A stretch of 5,823 bases of DNA, taken from Burkholderiales bacterium. Its GTDB lineage: Bacteria > Pseudomonadota > Gammaproteobacteria > Burkholderiales > Burkholderiaceae_C. Under the pieces are notes generated by a model. The model did no database searches and was not told the DNA's origin. It saw only the letters and a list, made by a program, of their open reading frames with translations. The position numbers were made by a program, and so were the translations under genes. The stretch is taken from assembly GCA_947474415.1 (NCBI GenBank), contig CANJKD010000184.1, forward strand, positions 1 through 5,823. The letters run 5' to 3'. Shown piece after piece: positions 1 to 5,823 of the stretch. Positions within the stretch are counted from its first letter, which is position 1; the number at the start of each line of letters is the position of its first letter.

Positions 1-171
1 ACCTACCGCGAAGCGCAGCTCTGCATGGAAATGATCGCCGACACCGGCGCCCTCGCCTCGCTCGACATCATGGAACTGAACCCCGCGCTCGACGTGCGCA
101 ACGGCACCGCGATCGTCGCCGTCGACCTGGTGGAAAGCCTGTTCGGGAAGAGCACGTTGATGCGGAAATGA
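1..171 (+). CDS. rocF: Arginase, C-terminal fragment (5' end outside window)
   Basis: Frame 1 is open from the first base to the TGA at 169-171 and gives 56 residues. Arginase hydrolyses L-arginine to L-ornithine and urea in the cytoplasm, using a two-manganese centre. The fragment begins with TYRE, the conserved C-terminal motif whose glutamate contacts the substrate guanidinium group in characterised arginases, and continues with the family signature SLDIMELNP and the end helix (VAVDLVESLFGK). The manganese-binding Asp/His motifs lie upstream of the window and cannot be checked. The sequence is closer to arginase than to agmatinase because of the TYRE...SLDIMELNP arrangement, but with only the tail visible another ureohydrolase is not fully excluded. 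The gene converges on the MipA/OmpV gene. The symbol rocF follows common usage and argI would be equally valid. Confidence 0.85.
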   Translation, partial: TYREAQLCMEMIADTGALASLDIMELNPALDVRNGTAIVAVDLVESLFGKSTLMRK

Positions 172-172
172 G

Positions 173-205
173 GGGTTTGCGAGGGCCCGGAAGCCCAGCG
201 AACCC
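173..205. terminator. Hairpin between convergent arginase and mipA-like genes (possible terminator)
   Basis: Just after the arginase stop codon, gggtttgc (173-180) pairs with gcgaaccc (198-205), 8 pairs including one T-G wobble. Inside it gggc (183-186) pairs with gccc (193-196) around a 6-base loop. No T-run follows on either strand, so it is not a classical intrinsic terminator. Its position between two converging genes suggests a bidirectional transcript end or a 3'-end-protecting structure. This is the only structured element I see in the 60 bp gap besides a weak 5 bp stem further right (ggctc/gagcc). Confidence 0.35.
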
Positions 206-231
206 GCATGCGGCTCAGCTGGACCGAGCCC

Positions 232-1116
232 TCAGAACCGATACCCCAGCGCCAGAATCGCCTGCGTCGACGTGCGCTCGCGCACGATCGGGCTGTTCTT
301 TGCGTCGCCTTCCAGGCTGTTCGCGGTGACCGCGCCGGTCAGCGTCCAGGCTGAGGTGATGAAGTAGTTCACCGACAGGTTGACGCGCACATCGCGCAAC
401 CCGGCGCGCGCGGTGTAAATTTGCTGGGAAGAGGCACAAAGCGCCACGGCGCATGCGCGAACATCGCCCAGCCCTGCGCTTGCTTTGTACATGGCAGGCC
501 CGCTGGACGTCGCCTGCGCGGCAGTGACGCCGAAGTAGTCTTGCATCAGCTCGCGGTTCGCGACCGTGGCGGCCACGCCGACTGCCGTGCGCCACTGCGG
601 TGTCAACTGGATCGCGTAGCCCGCACCCAGGTCCAGCAGCATGCCCTTGCGGTCGGTGCCGGAGCCGTATCGCAATGACGACGTCAGGAACACTTCGCGC
701 GTGGGCAGGTAGTTGAAAAAGGCGCCGATCTCGGGGCGCGCCTTGATGTCACCCATCCCCGTGAGCACGGTCGAACGGCTTTCATTGCGACCGAAATCGC
801 CGGTCAGGCGCACGCCGTATTGCATGTTGGGTGCCGAGTCGAACACATAGCCCAGGCCATTCGTGGTGCCCACGAACCAACCGTTCGCCCAGCGGTAATC
901 CAACAGGGGCAGTGCGCTGGTGCGGCGCTCATTCGAACCCATGTACTGATGGCCTGCAATGGCCACGGCGCCCACGGTGCCTTCGCCGTCGCCCGTGGGC
1001 TTGCCGAACAGGCGCACGGCGTCGAAGGCCTGGGCTTGCGCGCCGCCGCAGGCGGTCGCGAAGGTGGCGGCAAGCGCCAGGGCGAGCAGGGGCTGGGTGG
1101 CGTGGTGGGTCGTCAT
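232..1116 (-). CDS. MipA/OmpV family outer-membrane protein
   Basis: This 294-residue protein is a predicted outer-membrane beta-barrel of the MipA/OmpV family (MipA is a scaffold for murein enzymes; OmpV-type members are porin-like). Residues 1-30 form a signal peptide: a short N-region, a hydrophobic run LLALALAATFA, and an AQA site before F31 suited to signal peptidase I. Family hallmarks follow: PLLDYRWANGWFVGTTNGLGY (about 70-90), the LTGMGDIKARPEIGAFFNY stretch (about 118-136), DYFGVTAAQA (193-202) and a C-terminal Phe typical of barrel proteins. The ATG at 1116 is preceded by a weak GAAAG ribosome site nine bases upstream. The protein is longer than the roughly 250-270 residues usual for the family. 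The excess is explained by an insertion at about 210-244 in which Y-x-A-x-AGL-x-DVR occurs twice, the spacer holding Cys222 and Cys227. The ligand and physiological role cannot be read from the sequence. Confidence 0.9.
   Translation of the reverse strand: MTTHHATQPLLALALAATFATACGGAQAQAFDAVRLFGKPTGDGEGTVGAVAIAGHQYMGSNERRTSALPLLDYRWANGWFVGTTNGLGYVFDSAPNMQYGVRLTGDFGRNESRSTVLTGMGDIKARPEIGAFFNYLPTREVFLTSSLRYGSGTDRKGMLLDLGAGYAIQLTPQWRTAVGVAATVANRELMQDYFGVTAAQATSSGPAMYKASAGLGDVRACAVALCASSQQIYTARAGLRDVRVNLSVNYFITSAWTLTGAVTANSLEGDAKNSPIVRERTSTQAILALGYRF
389..492 (-). repeat. In-frame direct repeat inside the MipA/OmpV gene
   Basis: Two 32-base stretches, 389-420 and 461-492, match at 24 of 32 positions and are 72 bases (24 codons) apart, start to start. 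They encode residues 234-244 and 210-220, which share 8 of 11 amino acids (Tyr, Ala, Ala-Gly-Leu and Asp-Val-Arg in common). MipA/OmpV proteins as I know them have this segment once, so the arrangement looks like an old partial tandem duplication. The 13 residues between the two copies (221-233) contain both cysteines of the insertion. Confidence 0.55.
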
Positions 1117-1172
1117 GGCAATGGGCTTTCGGTGGGCGACGGATGGGCCGCAGGTCGGGCAAGGGCAGGCGC

Positions 1173-1213
1173 AAAAAATGGCGCCGCGGCCGGGCGGGCA
1201 ATGGCCGCCGCGG
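1173..1213 (-). terminator. Probable intrinsic terminator of the helicase transcript
   Basis: On the minus strand, starting nine bases after the helicase stop codon, CCGCGGC (1213-1207) pairs with GCCGCGG (1190-1184), 7 G/C pairs around a 16-base loop. Five bases later comes a run of six T (1178-1173). The arrangement fits a rho-independent terminator for the antiporter-helicase unit. The long loop and the five-base spacer before the T-run make it weaker than the one at 4573-4603. An alternative fold, GGCCGC/GCGGCC within the same bases, is also possible. The rest of this intergenic stretch must hold the promoter of the MipA/OmpV gene, but I see no convincing -35/-10 pair. Confidence 0.5.
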
Positions 1214-1221
1214 GGCCGACT

Positions 1222-3747
1222 TTAGCCGATGCGCCCGGCGGCCGCCGACTCAGCCGCATCGGCCGCGCGCTCCATGTCTTTCAGCATTCGCTCCAGCCGG
1301 TCTTTCAGCTTTTCGGTGCTGAGCTTCTCGCGGAAGCGCTCCACCATCAGCGGCAGCGCGAACGGGCTGGGCACCTTCAGCTCGACGAACTCGATGCGCT
1401 GGCCGCGCATGCGTTCCAGGCTCGCCGAGAGGCGGCGAATGTCGAGCTCCTGGCCCAGAACTTCGGTCTGTGCCTGCGTCAGCAGCTTGTTCGTGGCGTC
1501 GTACTTGCTGAACACATCGAAGAACAGCGAGCTCGACGCCTGCAGTTGCCGCGTGCTCTTCGGCTGGCCGGGGAAACCGCTGAACACCAGCCCGGCAACG
1601 CGCGCGATCTCGCGAAACCGGCGCCGCGCCAGTTCGGTGGAATTCAGGCTGGCGAGCACGTCGTGCAGCAAGCCGTCGGCGCTGAACAGGCTCGCGTCGC
1701 GCAGCGGCGCGGTGCTCACTGGCAAGGCGCTCAGCAGTTCCAGCCCGTAGTCGTTGATCGACAGGCTGAAGGTGTTCGGCGCGTCTTTCGCGAGCCGCCA
1801 TGCCAGCAGGCTGGCCAGGCCGATGTGCGCGTTGCGGCCGGCGAACGGGTAGATGAACAGGTGCTGGCCTTCGCGCGACTCGAAGCGCTCGATCAGCAAC
1901 GTGGCCGGCGAGGGCAGGCGCGACAGGCGCAGCTGCGCTTCAAGCATCGGCCGTGCCGCTTCCAGTTCGGGCTCGCGCAGCGTGTTCACCTGGCCCGGCG
2001 CGGCGCCTTCGGCCACTGCCGCCAGCACCTCCAGCACCGCATCGGCCAACTCGTTCGACAACGGCATCTTCGCGCCGGCCCAGCTCGTGACCAGGCCCTT
2101 CTTCTTCTCGGCGCGGCGCACATAGGCTGTCATGTCTTGGGTGCGGATGTATTCGAGCGTGCGGCCGGCGAACAGAAAGCAATCGCCCGCCCGCAGCCGC
2201 GCGATGAAGCCTTCCTCGACCACGCCGATGCGCCCGCCGGACAGGTAGGCCACCGTCATCGAAGACTCGGACACGATGGTGCCGATCTGCATCCGGTGGC
2301 GGCGCGCGATGCTGCGGTCGGGCACGCGGTACAGGCCGTCGACGAGGCAGACGCGGTGGTATTCCGGGTACACGGCGAGGCTGGCGCCGCCCTTCTCCAC
2401 GAAGTCGAGCGCCCACTGGAATTCTTCGCGCGTCAGCGCGCGGTAGGCGTGCGCGCTGCGCACTTCGTCGAACAGCGCATCGGCCGTGAAGCCACCGCCC
2501 AGCGCCACCGTGACAAGGTGCTGCACCAGCACGTCGAGCGGCTTGGCCGGCGTGGCGCGCTGCTCGATGGTGCCGGCCTTCGCGGCGCGGCGCGCGGCCA
2601 CCGCTTCCAGCAGCTCCAGCGTGTTCGTCGGCACCAGCGTGATGCGGCTCGCCCGGCCCGGCGCATGGCCGCTGCGGCCTGCCCGCTGCAACAAGCGCGC
2701 AATGCCCTTTGCCGAACCGATCTGCAGCACACGCTCGACCGGCAGGAAGTCGACCCCGAGGTCGAGCGACGAGGTCGCGACCACCGCTCTCAGGCGCCCA
2801 TCCTTCAAGCCGGCCTCGACCCACTCGCGCACGCCACGGTCCAGCGAGCCGTGGTGCAGCGCCACCACGCCGGCCCATTCGGGCCGTTCCTGCAGCAGCA
2901 GCTGGTACCAGATCTCGGCCTGCGATCGCACGTTGACGAACACCAGCGTGGTGCCCGATTTCTCGATCTCGGCCACCACCGGCAACTGCATCTGCTTGCC
3001 CAGGTGCCCGCCCCACGAGAAGCGGCCCGGGTGTTCGGGCAGCAGGGTGTCGATCAGCAGGTTCTTGTGCACCTTGCCCTGCACCAGCGTGCCTTCTGCA
3101 TCGCCCAGCAGCGCGTGCATGGCGTCGGCCAAGTTGCCGAGCGTCGCGCTCAGGCCCCACACCGCGAGGCCGGGATTCCAGCGCTTCAGGCGCGCCAGCG
3201 CAAGCTGCACCTGCACGCCGCGCTTGTTGCCCATCAGCTCATGCCATTCGTCGACGACCACGGTGTGCACGCCCTGCAACTCCGCCTGCGCGTTCTCGCG
3301 CGACAGCATCACGCTCAGCGATTCAGGCGTGGTCACGAGCAGGGTGGGGAAGCGCCGATCCTGGCGCGCGCGCTCGGCGCTGGGCGTGTCACCGGTGCGC
3401 ATGCCAAACGTCCAGTGCGTGCCGATCTCGGTCAAGGGCAATTGCAGGGCTCGCAAGGTATCGGCCGCCAGCGCGCGCATCGGCGTGAGCCACAACACGC
3501 CCAGCGGCGGAGCGTGTGGGCCAAGCGCGTGTGGCCCGGTCAGAGGCGCACGCAACGCTGCGGCACGCGCCAGTGCGCCAAAGCCGACCGCATAGGTCTT
3601 GCCTGAGCCGGTGCTGGCGTGCAGCAGGCCACTGCGGCCCGCGGCCATCGCAGCCCAGACCTCGCGCTGGAACGTGAAAGGCTTCCAGCCACGCTGCTTG
3701 AACCAGACCAGCCAGGCCCGCGCCTGCGCGCCCGCTGCCCGGCTCAC
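1222..3747 (-). CDS. Ligase-associated DEXH-box DNA helicase (Lhr-Core type)
   Basis: This 841-residue superfamily 2 ATPase matches the bacterial Lhr-Core/ligase-associated helicases, 3'-to-5' DNA translocases linked to DNA damage response. Motifs are complete and in order: Q-motif region FQREVW (26-31), motif I ASTGSGKT (44-51), Ia LTPMRAL (87-93), Ib TTPESL (139-144), motif II DEWH (166-169), motif III GLSAT (198-202), motif IV TLVFVNVR (267-274), motif V ATSSLDLGVDF (324-334) and motif VI QRAGRSGH (354-361). A winged-helix region and the DEAD/H-associated Lhr domain follow, with a charged C-terminal tail. Length is normal for the Lhr-Core class and far below full Lhr (about 1500 residues). 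The start is GTG at 3747; an in-frame stop at 3775-3777 leaves no upstream alternative. No Shine-Dalgarno is visible, and GTGA overlaps the antiporter stop, implying translational coupling. The usual ligase, exonuclease and PdeM-type phosphoesterase neighbours are absent on both sides. Confidence 0.93.
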   Translation of the reverse strand: MSRAAGAQARAWLVWFKQRGWKPFTFQREVWAAMAAGRSGLLHASTGSGKTYAVGFGALARAAALRAPLTGPHALGPHAPPLGVLWLTPMRALAADTLRALQLPLTEIGTHWTFGMRTGDTPSAERARQDRRFPTLLVTTPESLSVMLSRENAQAELQGVHTVVVDEWHELMGNKRGVQVQLALARLKRWNPGLAVWGLSATLGNLADAMHALLGDAEGTLVQGKVHKNLLIDTLLPEHPGRFSWGGHLGKQMQLPVVAEIEKSGTTLVFVNVRSQAEIWYQLLLQERPEWAGVVALHHGSLDRGVREWVEAGLKDGRLRAVVATSSLDLGVDFLPVERVLQIGSAKGIARLLQRAGRSGHAPGRASRITLVPTNTLELLEAVAARRAAKAGTIEQRATPAKPLDVLVQHLVTVALGGGFTADALFDEVRSAHAYRALTREEFQWALDFVEKGGASLAVYPEYHRVCLVDGLYRVPDRSIARRHRMQIGTIVSESSMTVAYLSGGRIGVVEEGFIARLRAGDCFLFAGRTLEYIRTQDMTAYVRRAEKKKGLVTSWAGAKMPLSNELADAVLEVLAAVAEGAAPGQVNTLREPELEAARPMLEAQLRLSRLPSPATLLIERFESREGQHLFIYPFAGRNAHIGLASLLAWRLAKDAPNTFSLSINDYGLELLSALPVSTAPLRDASLFSADGLLHDVLASLNSTELARRRFREIARVAGLVFSGFPGQPKSTRQLQASSSLFFDVFSKYDATNKLLTQAQTEVLGQELDIRRLSASLERMRGQRIEFVELKVPSPFALPLMVERFREKLSTEKLKDRLERMLKDMERAADAAESAAAGRIG

Positions 3748-4532
3748 GGCGCGGCAGGGTCGGGGGCCGGCAGTTCAGGCGGCAACACCACGCGCAAAAG
3801 CTTCGCCACCCAGCCGAGCGTGGTCCCTTGCAGCAGCACCGAAGCCAGTACAACGACGAACGCCGCGTTGAAGAAGCGGTAGCTGTCGCGCGGCGAGACC
3901 AGCAGGCTGAGCAGCAAGAACATCGTGGCCTGCGCGGCCCAGGCAAAGCCGTCGAGTGCCGACGATGCCGCATGGGTTGCCTGTTCGGCGCGCTCGCGCA
4001 CCAGCAGGCCGAACAGGTAGATCGCAAGAAATCCCGAGCCTTCGAGCAGGCCGGCCGTGCCGAACACTGCCATGCCGGACGACACGATGATCAGCGACAG
4101 CACGCCGCCATGCTCAGCCGTCAATGGCAGCTTGCGCAGCAGCCGGGCCACGCCCCGCGCACCGAGCAGCAGGCCGTGGCGCCAATCGACGTTCATCACA
4201 GCCATCGCCACAGCACCGACCATGGAGGCCGTCAGCGCCACCCCCAAGGTGGCCAGTGTCAGCGCGGGCTTGGAGCCGGCGCGGAAGGTCTGCGTGCGCG
4301 TGCTGATGCCGCCTTCGAGCAGGATCATCGCGAGCGCCGCGTTGCCCACCCAGGCCGAGAGCTGGGTGTTGTCGAACGGCACGCCGATCGGGCCATCGGC
4401 GCCCACGAACATGCCGGCAGCGAGGAAGACAAGCAGGAAGGGCAAGCCGAGGCGCGCCGACAGCATGCCGGCGAGCAGGCTGGTGAAGACCAGCAGGCCG
4501 CTGGCCAGCAACAGGAGGTTCAGCGTTTGCAT
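3744..4532 (-). CDS. NhaP-type (CPA1) cation/proton antiporter with internal in-frame deletion, probably non-functional
   Basis: The 262-residue membrane protein starts at the ATG at 4532, with AAGG nine bases upstream. The N-terminal half matches NhaP/NhaP2-like K+(Na+)/H+ antiporters: hydrophobic segments at about 5-22, 28-45, 57-73 and 88-113, with family motifs SARLGLPFLLVFLAAGM and DWRHGLLLGA. The second half also matches (SGFLAIYLFGLLV at 166-178, then a helix pair at about 195-238). Between them, at residue 125/126 (near base 4157), HGLLLGA runs straight into RGVARLLRKLP. In the family GLLLGA is followed by a STDAAAVF segment, a helix with the ND ion-binding motif and part of the next helix, roughly 80-100 residues, all missing here. 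About 8 helices remain instead of 12-13. No C-terminal TrkA-C domain is present. The frame stays open to a TGA overlapping the helicase GTG. Loss of the ion-binding centre should abolish transport, so it may be a pseudogene kept open. A collapsed assembly is the alternative. Confidence 0.8.
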   Translation of the reverse strand: MQTLNLLLLASGLLVFTSLLAGMLSARLGLPFLLVFLAAGMFVGADGPIGVPFDNTQLSAWVGNAALAMILLEGGISTRTQTFRAGSKPALTLATLGVALTASMVGAVAMAVMNVDWRHGLLLGARGVARLLRKLPLTAEHGGVLSLIIVSSGMAVFGTAGLLEGSGFLAIYLFGLLVRERAEQATHAASSALDGFAWAAQATMFLLLSLLVSPRDSYRFFNAAFVVVLASVLLQGTTLGWVAKLLRVVLPPELPAPDPAAP

Positions 4533-4541
4533 GGCGGGCGA

Positions 4542-4545
4542 CCTT
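4542..4545 (-). promoter_or_regulatory. Ribosome binding site deciding the antiporter start
   Basis: AAGG on the minus strand lies nine bases before the ATG at 4532. The reading frame is open for a further 101 codons upstream, but that extension crosses the terminator at 4573-4603 and the 3' end of the peptidase gene. This site and the perfect family match beginning MQTLNLLLLASG fix the start at 4532. Confidence 0.55.
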
Positions 4546-4572
4546 AGCAGAGCAGCGCCACACCCGGAACCG

Positions 4573-4603
4573 AATAAAAAAGAGCCCGCACAAGGCGGGC
4601 TCT
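4573..4603 (-). terminator. Intrinsic terminator downstream of the S8 peptidase gene
   Basis: On the minus strand AGAGCCCGC (4603-4595) pairs perfectly with GCGGGCTCT (4589-4581), 9 pairs around the five-base loop CTTGT. It is followed at once by TTTTTTATT (4581-4573; the first T closes the stem). This is a textbook rho-independent terminator. It sits 57 bases past the peptidase stop codon and about 40 bases before the antiporter start, so the antiporter and helicase should have their own promoter in the short 4533-4572 interval or depend on read-through. Confidence 0.88.
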
Positions 4604-4659
4604 GCAGGGTGCTGCGTCTGCCGAAACGCCCAGCGGGCCCCGGCAGCGGCACCGCTGGC

Positions 4660-5823
4660 TCAGCCGCCGCAGCCCAGGCTGTTGATGCGGTCGTAGGCGG
4701 CCTTCGCCTGCACCAGGCCAAAGCCGTAGTTGACATCACGGCCGGGGGCGCCGAGGTCAAGGGCGCTCTTATCGAGCGAGTCGCGAATCTGGCTCGCGGT
4801 GCAGCTCGGGAAATAGCTCCACACCAGCGCCGCAACGGCCGAGACGTGCGGCGTGGCCATCGACGTGCCGTTGAACAACGCGTAGTTGGACGCTGTTACT
4901 GCGACCGTGGCGGACTGGCCAAGCTGACCCAGCATGGCGGCGCCATCGGTATCGGAGGCGCCGACGGACGGAATCGTCGTGACGACGCCGTTCAGCGTGC
5001 CGTTCAATGCACCCGCGACGTTGTTGTAGATCACGGCACCGACGCCACCGCTGTTCTGGCAGTTGAGCACCTTGTCAGAGAACGCGATGTTGCCGCGCGA
5101 AATCAGGCACACCTTGCCAGCCAGAGCCGGGTTGACGACATCTCCGAAGCCGAAATCGGCCAATGCAGCGGTGGCCGACAGGTAAGGCGAGCCGGCCATG
5201 CCAAGTACCGTGTAGGCCGCTGACCCAACGGCCAGTGCGGCGTCGGAGCCGGTGCCCATTGGCACAGTCGACAACACGCCTACACCGGGCCCGGACAATT
5301 CGACATCGCTGTTGAATTGCGAGAACGAGGCCACCACCTTGTTCGAGTCGATCGCCGCCACCGACACCACATTGGCATAGCCGGCCGGGTACGACACGTC
5401 GCTGGTGCCGGCATTGCCGGCAGCCGCGATGATCAGCATGTTCCGGCCTGCCAGCAGTTTGACCACGGTCTCTTCGATCTTGCTCGCCGGCCCGCCCAGA
5501 GACATGCTGACGACGTTGGCCTTGGCCTTCATGCAACTGATCATGCCCTTGGCGATCACCGAGGATGACGCGCTGCCGGAGGCGTCGAACACCTTGGCGA
5601 TGTAGAGGCGGATTTGCTTGTTCGGCATCACGCCCACCACCCCGAGCGTGTTGTTGATGGCCGAAACCGTGCCTCCGACGTGGGTGCCATGGTGGGATTC
5701 GTCGGTAAACCACGAGCCGGAAGTGGTCAGGTTGACGCCATCAACCTGGTTGCCGATCAGGTCTTCATGTGCCACTTCATAGCCTGAGTCGACGATGCAG
5801 AGCTTGCGGCCAGAGGCCAGCGA
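4660..5823 (-). CDS. Secreted S8 (subtilisin-like) serine peptidase with PA domain, 5' end outside window
   Basis: The open frame enters at 5823 and ends at TGA 4662-4660, giving 387 visible residues; the signal peptide and propeptide lie beyond the edge. All catalytic residues are present, in partial numbering: Asp12 in CIVDSG, His45 in HGTHVGG, oxyanion Asn137 in AAAGNAG and nucleophile Ser321 in NGTSMATPHV (codon 4861-4863). Between Asn and Ser sits a protease-associated (PA) domain, about residues 201-313, marked by AGKVCLISRGNIAFSDKVLN and GVGAVIYNN. PA insertions usually contribute to substrate selection. Cysteines at CLISRG and NCQNSGG are placed to form a disulfide in the PA domain, and further cysteines near the C-terminus (PSC, LGCGG) suit an exported protein. 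The protein stops soon after the catalytic domain, with no P-domain, PPC domain or other C-terminal extension. Specificity cannot be deduced. A GTG at 5775 is internal, downstream of the catalytic Asp, and is not the start. Confidence 0.93.
   Translation of the reverse strand, partial: SLASGRKLCIVDSGYEVAHEDLIGNQVDGVNLTTSGSWFTDESHHGTHVGGTVSAINNTLGVVGVMPNKQIRLYIAKVFDASGSASSSVIAKGMISCMKAKANVVSMSLGGPASKIEETVVKLLAGRNMLIIAAAGNAGTSDVSYPAGYANVVSVAAIDSNKVVASFSQFNSDVELSGPGVGVLSTVPMGTGSDAALAVGSAAYTVLGMAGSPYLSATAALADFGFGDVVNPALAGKVCLISRGNIAFSDKVLNCQNSGGVGAVIYNNVAGALNGTLNGVVTTIPSVGASDTDGAAMLGQLGQSATVAVTASNYALFNGTSMATPHVSAVAALVWSYFPSCTASQIRDSLDKSALDLGAPGRDVNYGFGLVQAKAAYDRINSLGCGG

Noticed and set aside
1045..1056. 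Possible lipobox (ATAC) in the MipA/OmpV signal peptide
   Set aside because: Alanine rather than leucine, valine or isoleucine occupies the key -3 position, and a good signal peptidase I site (AQA before Phe) follows seven residues later. The family is not lipoprotein-like.
1117..1172. Promoter of the MipA/OmpV gene (TTGCCC-like -35)
   Set aside because: No acceptable -10 hexamer lies at the right distance; the GC-rich sequence gives only chance matches.
820..3606. A 928-codon open frame on the + strand opposite the helicase and MipA/OmpV genes
   Set aside because: Its translation is low-complexity, rich in Arg, Ala, Gln, His and Gly with no recognisable domain, and it lies antisense to a helicase with complete motifs. 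It is a typical by-product of high-GC codon usage.
1222..3747. Helicase as a truncated full-length Lhr protein
   Set aside because: Full Lhr is about 1500 residues, but the Lhr-Core/ligase-associated class ends near this length. The C-terminal domain is complete and the stop is followed by a probable terminator, so no truncation is indicated.
4533..4835. A 101-residue N-terminal extension of the antiporter frame
   Set aside because: The extension runs through the intrinsic terminator and the end of the peptidase gene and has no antiporter-like sequence. The match to the family and a ribosome site begin at the ATG at 4532.
4057..5223. A 388-codon + strand open frame spanning the antiporter, terminator and peptidase genes
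   Set aside because: It crosses two clear minus-strand genes and a strong terminator, has no family resemblance, and shows the composition of an antisense shadow.
1..5823. CRISPR arrays, tRNA or rRNA genes, insertion sequences, phage attachment sites
   Set aside because: No regularly spaced repeats, cloverleaf-like segments, transposase-like protein or terminal inverted repeats were seen on either strand.

Overview
This is a GC-rich chromosomal window with dense, mostly minus-strand genes. The GC content, strong G/C preference at third codon positions and gene families (arginase, MipA/OmpV porin-like protein, Lhr-Core type helicase, NhaP-type antiporter, PA-domain subtilase) suggest a beta-proteobacterium, probably order Burkholderiales and perhaps Comamonadaceae such as Variovorax. 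That taxonomic placement is inference; no rRNA, tRNA or marker gene is present to fix it.

Layout. Bases 1-171 (+) are the last 56 codons of an arginase. It converges on a MipA/OmpV family outer-membrane protein gene (232-1116, -) across a 60 bp gap holding a hairpin. Upstream of that gene, 1117-1221 holds a GC-rich hairpin followed by six T on the minus strand, a probable terminator of the helicase transcript. Then come the ligase-associated (Lhr-Core type) DEXH-box helicase (1222-3747, -) and a shortened NhaP-type cation/proton antiporter (3744-4532, -), whose TGA overlaps the helicase GTG start in the sequence GTGA. A clear intrinsic terminator (4573-4603, -) separates these from the 3' part of a secreted S8 (subtilisin-like) peptidase (4660 to beyond 5823, -).

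How they work together. Antiporter and helicase look like a translationally coupled pair, with transcription limited by the two terminators. The other genes look like ordinary independent units. I see no mobile element, CRISPR array, RNA gene or obvious novel multi-gene system.

Most notable points. (1) The antiporter appears to have lost roughly 80-100 residues from the middle of its membrane domain, including the ion-binding ND region, while staying in frame and keeping its overlap with the helicase gene. (2) The helicase lacks its usual ligase, exonuclease and metallophosphoesterase neighbours. (3) The MipA/OmpV protein carries an in-frame duplication-like insertion of about 24 residues containing two cysteines.
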